NCBI GenBank assembly: GCA_963714145.1 | Contig: OY970235.1 | Coordinates: 7,440,001 to 7,504,000 of the forward strand | Source of the DNA: JBBWZH01 sp035544115 | Lineage (GTDB): Bacteria > Actinomycetota > Actinomycetes > Mycobacteriales > CADCTP01 | Direction: 5' to 3' | Length of the DNA stretch: 64,000 nt | Part shown: in pieces, positions 24,747 through 34,889 of the stretch | Position numbering within the stretch: the stretch's first letter is position 1 | How the letters are laid out: each line of letters starts with the position of its first letter | Notes under the pieces: model-generated | What the model saw: only the letters and a program-made list of their open reading frames with translations | Database searches by the model: none | What the model was told of the DNA's origin: nothing | Translations under genes and position numbers: made by a program

Positions 24747-26642
24747 GTGCGCAGGAGATCCCTGGCCGTCGCCACGATCGGCGTGCTGGCCGCGTCCCTG
24801 GTCTCGCTCTCGGCGGCCACTGCCGCCAGCGCGGCCCCGGCCAAGGCAGCAGCCGTACCAAGCAAGGTGCCCTGGCTGTTGCAGCAGCGGGCGGCCGCGG
24901 CCAGCGCCGCGGTGGCGCGCAGCGGCCGGCTGTCCACCGCGGCCGTGACCAGCCTGTCCGACGGCGTGCTGGGGGTGCACCCGGACGGCGCGTTCGACCT
25001 GGTCGTGCACGCGCTCGGGCCGGTCGGCAAGGCCGAGGCGGCGCAACTGACCGCGCTCGGCGGCACGGTCACCGGCAGCTCGGCCGACTTCGCCGCGGTG
25101 CCCGGGGCCACGCTGCCCACCGCCGGGCTGCTGGCGGCGACGGTGCCGGCCAACCGGATCGACGCGGTGGCCGCGCTGCCCTGGGTGGCCGCGATCCGGC
25201 CGGCGATCCGGCCGGTGACCGACGCCGGGCCGGTAACCAGCGAGGGCGTCGCGCTGCACCGGACCGACCGGGCGCGCCAGCTCGGCATCACCGGGCGCGG
25301 GCAGAAGATCGGTGCGATGTCGGACGGCGTGACCAGCCTGGCCGACTCGGTGGCCAAGGGCGAACTGCCGGCGGACGTGCAGGTGCTCGACCCGGGTGAC
25401 GGCGACGAGGGCACCGGCATGCTGGAGGAGCTGTACGACGAGGCGCCCGGCGCGAAGCTGCTGTTCGCCGGCACCGGCGAGACACTCGAAGACCACGTGG
25501 CCGGGCTGCGCAACCTGGCCGCGGCCGGCGCCAACCTGATCACCGAGGACCTCGCCTTCGACGACGAGCCGGCGTTCCAGCAGGGCCTGACCGCGGCCAC
25601 GGCCGAGCAGCTCGCCGCGCACGGCGTGTTCTTCAGCTCGTCCGCCGGCAACCTGGGCGCCAAGCACTCGTCCCGGGTGGTCGCCAGCGGCACCGGCACG
25701 ACCCCGGACGGCGTACCGGCGGCCGGCAACTTCGGCTCCTGCCCGAACGTCCCGGACAACACGGTGAACCTGGGCGGCACCGCCGGCAACACGTTCGACC
25801 TGCGGATCGGCGCGGGCGGGCTGTTGCTGGTCACGCTGCAGTGGAGCGAGCCGCGGGCGATCTTCCCGACCCCGGGCCGGGGCGGCTTCACCGACCTCAA
25901 CCTCTACCTGATGAACGAGACCGGCACCGACTGCCTGGCCAGCAGCGCCAGCGTGCAGGCCAACGGCGTCGGCGACACGCTCGAGCAGCTGATCTGGGAG
26001 AACCCGAACCCGGCGGCGACCGCCTTCAAGCTGGTCGTGGACGTGCAGGGCACCTCGACCGCGGTGCGGCCGCCGGTGCTGGACCTGCGCTGGCGCAACG
26101 CGGTGGCCGCGGTGGCCAACATCGACACCCCGGACCGGGCCGGCTCGCTGAACCCCGACTCCAACTACCTGGGCGCCGCGACCAGCGCCGCCGCGGTGAA
26201 CTCCAGTCTGTCCGTCGACCCGACCGCCATCCCGATCGAGACGTTCAGCGCCGGCGGCCCGGTGCAGGTCGGCTCGACCACGCAGTGCCGCAATGGCCGG
26301 GCCGGGCCGTGCACCGGCGTCGCCGGCCGGCCGTTCGCCACCAAGGTCGCGCCGACCTGGGCGGCCGCGGACGGCGTCTCGGTCTCCGGCTCCGGCGGCT
26401 TCCCCAACCCGGCCACCTGCCCGAGCGCGGTGCAGGGCGGCTGCCGCTTCTTCGGTACGTCCGCGGCGGCACCGTCGGCGGCCGGGGTCGCGGCACTGGT
26501 CCGGCAGGAGCTCGGCGGGCGGGTGCCGGCGGCGCTGCTGAACGTGGCGATGGCGGCGCTGGCCGTCGACCGCGGCGACCGCGGCCCGGACAACGTGTTC
26601 GGCGCCGGCGTCCTGCAGGCAATCCCGAGGTTCGTCCGGTAA
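24747..26642 (+). CDS. Secreted subtilisin-like (S8 family) protease with Glu at the His site
   Basis: A 631-aa secreted protein. A Sec signal peptide (RRRSLAVATIGVLAASLVSL...AASAAPA, cleavage near residue 30) precedes a prodomain-like region. In the catalytic domain the Asp region is KIGAMSDGVTSL and the Ser region is FFGTSAAAPSAAGVAALV. The place where subtilisins have HGT reads GDEGTGMLEELYDEAPGA, that is Glu in place of His. Relatives with DEG instead of HGT exist, as I recall, and a Glu base is used by the sedolisin (S53) class, so it could be an active protease of unusual triad or inactive. The GTG start has GGGAGGATC upstream. A strong hairpin follows the stop. Confidence 0.75.
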   Translation: MRRRSLAVATIGVLAASLVSLSAATAASAAPAKAAAVPSKVPWLLQQRAAAASAAVARSGRLSTAAVTSLSDGVLGVHPDGAFDLVVHALGPVGKAEAAQLTALGGTVTGSSADFAAVPGATLPTAGLLAATVPANRIDAVAALPWVAAIRPAIRPVTDAGPVTSEGVALHRTDRARQLGITGRGQKIGAMSDGVTSLADSVAKGELPADVQVLDPGDGDEGTGMLEELYDEAPGAKLLFAGTGETLEDHVAGLRNLAAAGANLITEDLAFDDEPAFQQGLTAATAEQLAAHGVFFSSSAGNLGAKHSSRVVASGTGTTPDGVPAAGNFGSCPNVPDNTVNLGGTAGNTFDLRIGAGGLLLVTLQWSEPRAIFPTPGRGGFTDLNLYLMNETGTDCLASSASVQANGVGDTLEQLIWENPNPAATAFKLVVDVQGTSTAVRPPVLDLRWRNAVAAVANIDTPDRAGSLNPDSNYLGAATSAAAVNSSLSVDPTAIPIETFSAGGPVQVGSTTQCRNGRAGPCTGVAGRPFATKVAPTWAAADGVSVSGSGGFPNPATCPSAVQGGCRFFGTSAAAPSAAGVAALVRQELGGRVPAALLNVAMAALAVDRGDRGPDNVFGAGVLQAIPRFVR

Positions 26643-26654
26643 CGAACGCCGATC

Positions 26655-26688
26655 GGGGCGGGCGGCCACGGGACCGGGCGCCCGCCCC
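26655..26688. terminator. Bidirectional terminator hairpin
   Basis: GGGGCGGGCG (26655-26664) pairs with CGCCCGCCCC (26679-26688) around a 14-nt loop, in the 74 bp between the convergent protease and MFS genes. No T-run; such GC-rich stems are the usual actinobacterial form. Confidence 0.55.
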
Positions 26689-26716
26689 GCGGCCCGGGCC
26701 GGCCCGGGCCGGCTTG

Positions 26717-28018
26717 CTAGCTCGCGACGGCCGGCTGCGGGACGACCGCGGCCGGCCGTTTCGGCGCCCGGACCACCTGCGTGATCGTCGCGGCCACCGC
26801 GCAGAGCGCCGCCGCGGAGATGAACGCGACGAAGTAGTCGCCGCGCTCGGTCCGGATCAGGCCGGCCAGCGAGGCGGCGGCCGCCGCGCCCAACTGGTGC
26901 GCGGCGAACACCCAGCCGAACACCACCGGGCCGCGCTCCCGGCCGAACACCTCGTTGGCCAGCGCCACGGTCGGCGGCACCGTGGCCACCCAGTCCAGGC
27001 CGTACACGACGACGAAGCCGAACAGGCCGAGGCTGGCCGAGCCGAGCACCGCCGGCAGCATCAGCAGCGCGACGCCACGCAGGCCGTAGTACCAGAACAG
27101 CAGCCGGCGCGGGTCCACCCGGTCGGTCAGCCAGCCGGACGCGATCGTGCCCACCACGTCGAACACGCCGACCAGGGCGAGCAGCCCGGCGGCCGAGGTC
27201 TCGGCCACCCCGTGGTCGTGCGCGGCCGGGATCAGGTGCGTGCCGATCAGCCCGTTGGTGGTCGCGCCACAGATCGCGAAGCTGCCGGCGAGCAGCCAGA
27301 ACGCGCGGGTCCGGGCCGCCTCACCGAGCACCCGCAGCGCGGTGCCGACCGGGTTCGGTGGCGGCGCCGGCGCGACCACCGGCGTGTCCGGCGGTGCCCC
27401 GTACGGCAGCAGGCCCAGGTCGGCCGGCGAGTTGCGGAGCAGCAGCGCGACCAGCGGGACGACCAGCAGCGCGCCGGCCGCGACCGTGACCGACGCCCAC
27501 TGCCACCCGTGGTTGACCGCCAGCCAGGCCAGCAGCGGCAGGAACACCAACTGCCCGGTCGCGCTGGCCGCGGTGAGCGCCCCGACGACCAGGCCGCGCC
27601 GGGCCACGAACCAGCGGGTCGCCACGGTCGCCGCCAGCACCGCAGCCATCGCCCCGGTGCCGATCCCGACCACCACGCCCCAGAGCAGCACCAACTGCCA
27701 GGGCGCGGTCATGAACACGGTCAGCCCCGACCCGGCCGCGACCAGCAGCAGCGCCAACAGCACCACCCGGCGCACCCCGAACCGGCCCATCGCGGCGGCC
27801 GCGAACGGCCCGGCCAGCCCGAACAGCACCAGGTTCACCGAGACCGCCAGCGAGATCGACGTCCGGCTCCAGCCGAACGCGTCCTCCAGCGGCACGATCA
27901 GCACCCCCGGCGTGGACCGGAACCCGCTGGCCCCGAGCAGCGTGACGAAGGTGACCCCGGCCACCACCCACGCGTAGTGCCCCCGCCGCCACCTGGTCCG
28001 CACCCCGGTCACCGCCAC
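26717..28018 (-). CDS. MFS transporter (oxalate/formate antiporter-like)
   Basis: A 433-aa major facilitator protein, 12 hydrophobic segments. The N-terminus GHYAWVVAGVTFVTLLGASG and the segment GFRSTPGVLIVPLEDAFGWS match the oxalate/formate antiporter-like MFS group; a second half begins RTRAFWLLAGSFAICGATTN. After helix 2, MGRFGVRRVVLL is the motif-A loop. The solute cannot be told from sequence; monocarboxylates are typical of the group. It is convergent with the protease gene upstream in coordinates and 119 bp from the 3' end of lon, with the lon terminator between. Confidence 0.85.
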   Translation of the reverse strand: MAVTGVRTRWRRGHYAWVVAGVTFVTLLGASGFRSTPGVLIVPLEDAFGWSRTSISLAVSVNLVLFGLAGPFAAAAMGRFGVRRVVLLALLLVAAGSGLTVFMTAPWQLVLLWGVVVGIGTGAMAAVLAATVATRWFVARRGLVVGALTAASATGQLVFLPLLAWLAVNHGWQWASVTVAAGALLVVPLVALLLRNSPADLGLLPYGAPPDTPVVAPAPPPNPVGTALRVLGEAARTRAFWLLAGSFAICGATTNGLIGTHLIPAAHDHGVAETSAAGLLALVGVFDVVGTIASGWLTDRVDPRRLLFWYYGLRGVALLMLPAVLGSASLGLFGFVVVYGLDWVATVPPTVALANEVFGRERGPVVFGWVFAAHQLGAAAAASLAGLIRTERGDYFVAFISAAALCAVAATITQVVRAPKRPAAVVPQPAVAS

Positions 28019-28090
28019 AAACCCAGCAAGCCGATTCCGCCGACCCTCATTCCGGGCCGGGTTCCGGCCCGCCAGCTGACCCGCAGACGA

Positions 28091-28122
28091 CTGGGCGGGC
28101 GTCCGGAGGGACGCCCGCCCAG
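28091..28122 (-). terminator. lon terminator hairpin
   Basis: A 14-bp perfect stem, CTGGGCGGGCGTCC (28091-28104) with GGACGCCCGCCCAG (28109-28122), and a GGAG loop, 16 bp after the lon stop on the minus strand. Confidence 0.65.
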
Positions 28123-28137
28123 GGTGGCCGCCGGGGG

Positions 28138-30486
<2,349 letters not shown>

Positions 30487-30501
30487 GTCCACCTCATCAG
30501 A

Positions 30502-30522
30502 GTTGAGCGTGTTCGGCTCAAC
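30502..30522 (-). promoter_or_regulatory. HAIR-type inverted repeat (HspR-like operator) upstream of lon
   Basis: GTTGAGC-N7-GCTCAAC, a perfect 7+7 inverted repeat with a 7-nt spacer, 15 bp upstream of the lon ATG. It matches the HspR-associated inverted repeat (CTTGAGT-N7-ACTCAAG) apart from the end bases. In Streptomyces lon is known to be repressed by HspR through such a site, so heat-shock control is likely here. Confidence 0.75.
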
Positions 30523-30639
30523 GCAGGCGGGCGGCCAGTCTTCCCGCATACCCGGCCTGTTCGCTCAGAGCGAGCACCGCCGGCGGGCACCTCGATCCAT
30601 CGGCGCCGGACGCCGGCCCGCCCAGCCCGCCCGGCCGAC

Positions 30640-31311
30640 TCAGCCCGGCAGGCTGGTGATCAGCTCCGGGGTGACCCCGGCGACCCCCGGCACCACGACC
30701 GTCGCCAGCGCCAGCGCGTCCGGGGCCGGCGGGTATTCCTCGTTCGGCGCCGCGACCAGCACCATCCCGGCCGCCACGGCCGCCCGCAGGCCGTTGCTGG
30801 AGTCCTCGACCGCCACGCAGCGGGCCGGCTCGACACCGAGCCGGGCGGCCGCCTCCAGGTAGACGTCCGGCGCCGGCTTGCCCCGCGGCACCTCCTCGCT
30901 GGAGACCGCCGCGCCGAACAGGTCGGCCACCCCGGCGGTGGCCAGCACCAGCCGGATCAGCCGGACCGGCGAGGAGCTGGCCACCCCGAGCGGCCAGCGG
31001 CCGGCCAGCGCCCGGACCGTCTCGACCGCGCCGGGCAGCAGCGGCACCCCGTCCCGGTACCGGTCGGCCAGCCGGTTGATCACCTCGGCGGCCACCCGCT
31101 CCGGCGGGCCCGGCACGCCGACCACCTCGACCAGGTGCCGGGACCACTCCTGGGTGCTCATCCCCTGCAGCGCGGTGGTCGTCTCCGGTGGCCAGGGCCG
31201 GCCGGCGTCGGTCGCCAGCCCGCGCCGCACCTCATCCCACACCTGCTCGGACTCGATCAGCACACCGTCCAGGTCGAAGATCACCGCCTGTGGGTCCACG
31301 CCGCGAATCAT
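30640..31311 (-). CDS. HAD-superfamily hydrolase (beta-phosphoglucomutase-like)
   Basis: A 223-aa haloacid dehalogenase-type hydrolase. Motif 1 is VIFDLDGVLIESE with the nucleophile and acid Asp pair, motif 2 is ASSSPVRLI, motif 3 Lys lies in PRGKPAPDVYL and motif 4 is VAVEDSSNG. The cap domain and order match subfamily I members such as beta-phosphoglucomutase and 2-deoxyglucose-6-phosphatase; the substrate is a sugar phosphate by family but not certain. ATG 31311 places the homology at the N-terminus; the frame stays open upstream without a sensible start. Divergent from the thioesterase gene. Confidence 0.88.
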   Translation of the reverse strand: MIRGVDPQAVIFDLDGVLIESEQVWDEVRRGLATDAGRPWPPETTTALQGMSTQEWSRHLVEVVGVPGPPERVAAEVINRLADRYRDGVPLLPGAVETVRALAGRWPLGVASSSPVRLIRLVLATAGVADLFGAAVSSEEVPRGKPAPDVYLEAAARLGVEPARCVAVEDSSNGLRAAVAAGMVLVAAPNEEYPPAPDALALATVVVPGVAGVTPELITSLPG

Positions 31312-31435
31312 GCCCGGCGGTTGTCCGGGGTTGCCCACTGGCTGTGATCTCGGCCACCCGCAGGTCACCCGACCGAGCGTCCGAGCGCCCTGGCCGAACC
31401 GGCCAGTTGGGCAAGTTGACGCTACCGTGCCACAT

Positions 31436-32287
31436 ATGGCGGGATTTTCGACGGCGACAACGGTGCGCCGGGTGGGGGACGGCGAGTACCTTGCCGACCT
31501 CGACCCGCTCTGGAGCATCGGCACCAAGCCGAACGGTGGCTACCTGCTCGCCACGATGACCCGGGCGGCGCTGGACGTGGCCGGCACCGGATACCCACAC
31601 CCGGGCGCGGTCAGCGCGCACTTCCTGTCCGCGCCGGCCGCCGGGCCGGTGCAGATCCGGGTACAGCCGCTGCGCCAGGGCCGGTCGGTGGCCCAGCTGC
31701 GGACGTCCCTGTACGCGGCCGGCGAGCACTGCGTCGAGGCCCTGGTCAGCTGCGGCACACTGCCGGCCGCCGGGCCGGCCCGCTGGGACGGCGTGCCGGC
31801 GGTCGAGCTGCCGGCCGAGGAAGACTGCCTGCTGCTGCCCGGCGAGACGCCCTGGTTCCCGGTGCCGCTGATGACCGTGCTGGCCCAGCGGCTGGACCCG
31901 GCCACCGCCGGCTTCACCACCGGCCGGGGCGCCGGCGCCGGCGAGATCCGGGCCTGGCTGCGGTTCGCCGACGGCAGCGAGCCGGACCCGCTCGGCCTGC
32001 TCGTCGCCGCCGACTGCCTGCCCCCGGCAACCTTCGATCTGGACCTGGTCGGGTCCTGGGTGCCGACGCTGGAGCTCACCGTGTACGTCCGCGCGGTGCC
32101 GGTGCCCGGGCCGCTGCGGGTCCGGCTGAAGGTCCGGCTGATCACCGAGGGCCGGGTGGACGAGCAATGCGATGTCTGGGACAACGCCGGCACGCTGGTC
32201 GCCACCGGCCATCAACTCGCCGCGCTGCGCCTGCCGGAGGCCCCGACCAACGCCACGGCAGGCGCCGCCGTGGCCGCGGCTGATTGA
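31436..32287 (+). CDS. Acyl-CoA thioesterase (TesB-like, hotdog fold)
   Basis: A 283-aa double-hotdog protein. Key segments: SIGTKPNGGYLLATMTRAAL, which holds the start of the first hotdog helix, SAHFLSAPAAGPVQIRVQPL, GRSVAQLRTSLYA, then a second hotdog with WLRFADGSEPDPLGLLVAADCLPP and VGSWVPTLELTVYVR. It hydrolyses acyl-CoA esters by family membership. The start ATG is leaderless-like with no clear SD, or begins shortly after a promoter in the 124-bp gap shared with the HAD gene. It is 15 bp upstream of the metallohydrolase gene. Confidence 0.82.
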   Translation: MAGFSTATTVRRVGDGEYLADLDPLWSIGTKPNGGYLLATMTRAALDVAGTGYPHPGAVSAHFLSAPAAGPVQIRVQPLRQGRSVAQLRTSLYAAGEHCVEALVSCGTLPAAGPARWDGVPAVELPAEEDCLLLPGETPWFPVPLMTVLAQRLDPATAGFTTGRGAGAGEIRAWLRFADGSEPDPLGLLVAADCLPPATFDLDLVGSWVPTLELTVYVRAVPVPGPLRVRLKVRLITEGRVDEQCDVWDNAGTLVATGHQLAALRLPEAPTNATAGAAVAAAD

Positions 32288-32302
32288 GAGGAGACCGTCG
32301 CC

Positions 32303-32932
32303 ATGCGGTTACGGAAGTTCGGTCATGACTGCCTGCTGGTTGAGCATGCTGACGCCCGCCTGCTGCTCGACCCTGGGATCTTCGCGTCCGGCTTCGAGGA
32401 GTTGACCGGGCTGACCGGGGTGCTCGTCACCCATCAGCACGTCGACCACTGTGACCAGGACCGGTTGCCGGCGCTGCTGGAGCGCAACCCGGCGGCCGTG
32501 GTGCATGCCGACGAGGCGACCGCCGGCGGGTTGGCAGACAAGGGCTTCGCGACCAGAACGGTGCGGCACGGCGATGTGCTCGACCTCGGGACGCCGGTGC
32601 AGGTGTTCGGCAGCGACCACGCCATGGTCCACCCGGACGTCCCGGTGATCCCGAACGTCGGCTATCTTGTCGCGGATCGGCTGTTCCACCCCGGCGACTC
32701 GCTCGTCCCGCCGGATGCGGACGTGCAGATCCTGGGCCTACCCACCGCAGCCCCCTGGATGAAGGCCGCGGAGGTGGTCGACTACCTTCGCGCCGTCCAC
32801 CCACAGGTGGCCGTGCCGATCCATGAGGCTCTGCTGACCCGTCCAGAGTTGTACTACGGCCTCTTCGAAGGTCTGGCCCCAACCGGCACCCAGGTTCGGG
32901 TGCTCGACGGCGGCGAACCCATCGAGATCTAG
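32303..32932 (+). CDS. Metallo-beta-lactamase-fold hydrolase
   Basis: A 209-aa UlaG-like MBL-fold hydrolase. The metal-binding signature HQHVDHCD is followed by DHAMVHPDVP and LFHPGDSLV, which supply further His/Asp ligands, and a C-terminal VAVPIHE. The substrate is unknown; family members open lactones or cleave phosphodiesters. GAGAGGAG is 11 bp before the ATG. It follows the thioesterase gene closely and could be in one transcript with it; the next gene has its own SOS-type promoter. Confidence 0.85.
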   Translation: MRLRKFGHDCLLVEHADARLLLDPGIFASGFEELTGLTGVLVTHQHVDHCDQDRLPALLERNPAAVVHADEATAGGLADKGFATRTVRHGDVLDLGTPVQVFGSDHAMVHPDVPVIPNVGYLVADRLFHPGDSLVPPDADVQILGLPTAAPWMKAAEVVDYLRAVHPQVAVPIHEALLTRPELYYGLFEGLAPTGTQVRVLDGGEPIEI

Positions 32933-32957
32933 CCCCGCCGGCCGCCACGCCGGCGGC

Positions 32958-32986
32958 TTGCATCCCACCCCGCAGGCACCGATAAT
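32958..32986 (+). promoter_or_regulatory. Promoter of the DprA-like gene
   Basis: TTGCAT (-35, 32958-32963) and GATAAT (-10, 32981-32986) with a 17-bp spacer, a near-consensus sigma70 promoter. The start of transcription would be near 32992-32994, at the ATG itself, giving a leaderless mRNA. Confidence 0.6.
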
Positions 32987-33001
32987 CGAACATATGTTCG
33001 A
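32986..33001 (+). promoter_or_regulatory. LexA box (SOS operator) over the start of the DprA-like gene
   Basis: TCGAACATATGTTCGA is a perfect 16-bp palindrome and an ideal actinobacterial LexA site (TCGAAC-N4-GTTCGA). It overlaps the last base of the -10 element and the transcription start, so LexA binding would block initiation and DNA damage would induce the gene. Confidence 0.8.
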
Positions 33002-33938
33002 CTCCTCGATGCCCGTCCTGGAACGGGCGCGGATCCCCCGCCCTGTCGCCGGTAGCTGCCCGGATCGAGAAAGCGCCTACATGCATCACGTTGCTGTCCT
33101 GACCCTTGCTCTTGCCGCCGCGCGGCACGGCCCAGGCCCGGTCCGCCTGGCCGCGCTGGCCCGCGACGCGGGTGTAGACGTGTTTGCCGAGATCCACGCC
33201 GGGTTGGCCGGCAAGGAACGGGCCCGGATCCAGCGCCGGGCCGAGTCGCTTGCCCGCACATCGGTGTTCGCGGTGCTGATGGGCTCGGAGGACTACCCGG
33301 CCCGGTTGCTGGCGGCCCGGGCGGCGCCGGCCTTCCTGTTCTGCCGCGGTGTGCGGGGCCTGCTGGCCATGCCCGGGCTGGCGATCTGCGGCTCGGGGGC
33401 GGCCAGCGCGAGCGGGGTGGCGGCGGCCCGGGCCTGTGCCGCGGCAGCCGCTGACCTGGGCCTGTGCACGATCGGCGGTGACGCCCCCGGCGTCGGCCTG
33501 AGCAGCCACGTCGCCTCGCTGCGGTCCGGCGGCCGGACGGTGCTGGTGGTCGCCGAGGGGATCGAGCGGTTCCGGCTGCGCCGCGGCAAGCTCACCGAAG
33601 CCTGGGATCCTGCCCGCACGCTCGTCGTCTCCCCGTTCGCGCCGAGCCAGCGCGCCACCGCGGCCACCGAGACCGTGCAGCACACGGTGATCCTCGGCAT
33701 GGGTCGGGCCCTGCTGGTGATCGAGCCCCGGGAGACCGGCACCACCCTCGCCACCGGCATGCGCGCGTCGGCCACCGGCCGCCCGGTGCTGGCCATCCCG
33801 TCCGCCGGCACCCCGCGCGGCATGGCAATGCTGCTGCGCCGGGGCGCCATCCCCATCCACACCCCCGACGAGCTGACCTCAACCCTGGACACCCTCCCCG
33901 ACGACCAACCCCGCCGCCACCCACTCCTGATCATCTAA
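32994..33938 (+). CDS. DprA/Smf-like DNA-processing protein, predicted SOS-induced
   Basis: About 314 aa. Residues 30-110 are a helical region with ALAAARHGPGPVRLAALARD and then the DprA-type Rossmann-like domain: VFAVLMGSEDYPARLL, the AICGSGAASASG glycine-rich loop, and VLAIPSAGTPRGMAMLLRRGA. Full DprA loads RecA on single-stranded DNA; this copy is a divergent relative. The ATG at 32994 lies within the LexA box and, given the promoter, could be leaderless; ATG 33009 or 33081 (with GAGAAAG upstream) are alternatives. The gene ends at a repeat array next to tRNA-Leu. Confidence 0.75.
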   Translation: MFDSSMPVLERARIPRPVAGSCPDRESAYMHHVAVLTLALAAARHGPGPVRLAALARDAGVDVFAEIHAGLAGKERARIQRRAESLARTSVFAVLMGSEDYPARLLAARAAPAFLFCRGVRGLLAMPGLAICGSGAASASGVAAARACAAAAADLGLCTIGGDAPGVGLSSHVASLRSGGRTVLVVAEGIERFRLRRGKLTEAWDPARTLVVSPFAPSQRATAATETVQHTVILGMGRALLVIEPRETGTTLATGMRASATGRPVLAIPSAGTPRGMAMLLRRGAIPIHTPDELTSTLDTLPDDQPRRHPLLII

Positions 33939-33939
33939 G

Positions 33940-34690
33940 GGACCGAGCGCTCGCTCGCTCGGGCGAGGTCTGCTCGCGAAGAACGCTCGCCGGGCTCGCT
34001 CGCATGTCTGCCCCGGGGCCGAGCCCCGGGAACCCCACGGTGCGGCGACCGGCGGTATCGACGCCAGTCGGGCCGGATGTCGGCTCGCTCGGGCATGTCG
34101 GCCCGGTAGCGAGCGAGGCCCGGATCTCCACCGTGCGGCACCCACTGGTTCGGACGCCAGTCTGGCCGGGTGTTCGGGGCCCGGGGGGCTCGGCCCCCGC
34201 GGCAGACACGACGGACGGACCCACCGACAAACGGGGACCCAGCAACGGCCGGTAGCCACGGAACCGGACGCCATACCCGACAGGAACCGACCGCACCGCG
34301 GGGTTCCCGGGGGCTCGGCCCCCGGGGCAGACATGCGAGCGAGCCGGCAAGCGCTCTCCGCGAGCAGAGCTCGCCCGAGCGAGCCCCCGGGGCAGACATG
34401 ACCGACGGGTCCACCGGCAAACGGGGAGCCAACGACGGGCTGTCGCCACGGAACCGAACGCCGCACCCAAGGCGAACCGACCGCACCGCGGGGCCCGCGG
34501 GGGCTCGGCCCCCGCGGCAGACATGACGGACGGGTCCACCGGCAAACGGGGAGCCAACGACGGGCTGTCGCCACGGAACCGGACGCCGCACCCAAGGCGA
34601 ACCGACCGCACCGCGGGGCCCGCGGGGGCTCGGCCCCCGCGGCAGACATGACGGATGGGCCCACCCGGCGAAGCAGGGTGAACCCAGCCC
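33940..34690 (-). repeat. Hairpin repeat array 3' of tRNA-Leu
   Basis: This 750-bp stretch has no gene. It holds at least two full copies of a 125-bp unit (hairpins at 34495-34517 and 34620-34642) plus divergent ones at 34306-34326, 34180-34202 and, in opposite orientation, 34012-34030. Each hairpin is a 9-10 bp GC stem with a TCG loop: CCGCGGGGGC/GCCCCCGCGG in two copies and CCCGGGGGC/GCCCCCGGG in another. A CTCCGCGAGCAGAGCTC segment and GCGAGC runs recur. The array follows tRNA-Leu in the direction of transcription; ORFs seen in it on the minus strand are repeat shadows. Confidence 0.75.
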
Positions 34691-34695
34691 ATCCG

Positions 34696-34778
34696 TGGGC
34701 GAGGGGGGAGTTGAACCCCCACGTCCTTACGGACACACGGACCTGAACCGTGCGCGTCTGCCATTCCGCCACTCGCCC
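34696..34778 (-). tRNA. tRNA-Leu (anticodon CAG)
   Basis: Cloverleaf of 83 nt from the minus strand. The acceptor stem GGGCGAG pairs with CTCGCCC and the discriminator is A. The anticodon loop TTCAGGT between GCACGG and CCGTGT gives CAG. A long variable arm (TGTCCGTAAGGACGT) confirms leucine type. The T arm is GGGGGTTCAACTCCCCC. CCA is not encoded. Confidence 0.97.
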
Positions 34779-34889
34779 AAGCGGCGCGTGGAAGGGTAGC
34801 ACGCGACCGGGTTGCGCCCTGGTGGGATTGATCCTGCACTGCGTGGCCACGGCTACCATCGGGGCCAACAGTCCGAGGAGGAATCCCCC

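Noticed and set aside
33940..34868. Minus-strand ORFs of 218-329 aa through the repeats at 34 kb
   Set aside because: They run through tRNA-Leu and palindromic repeats with the same peptide repeated in each unit; no start, domain or conservation.
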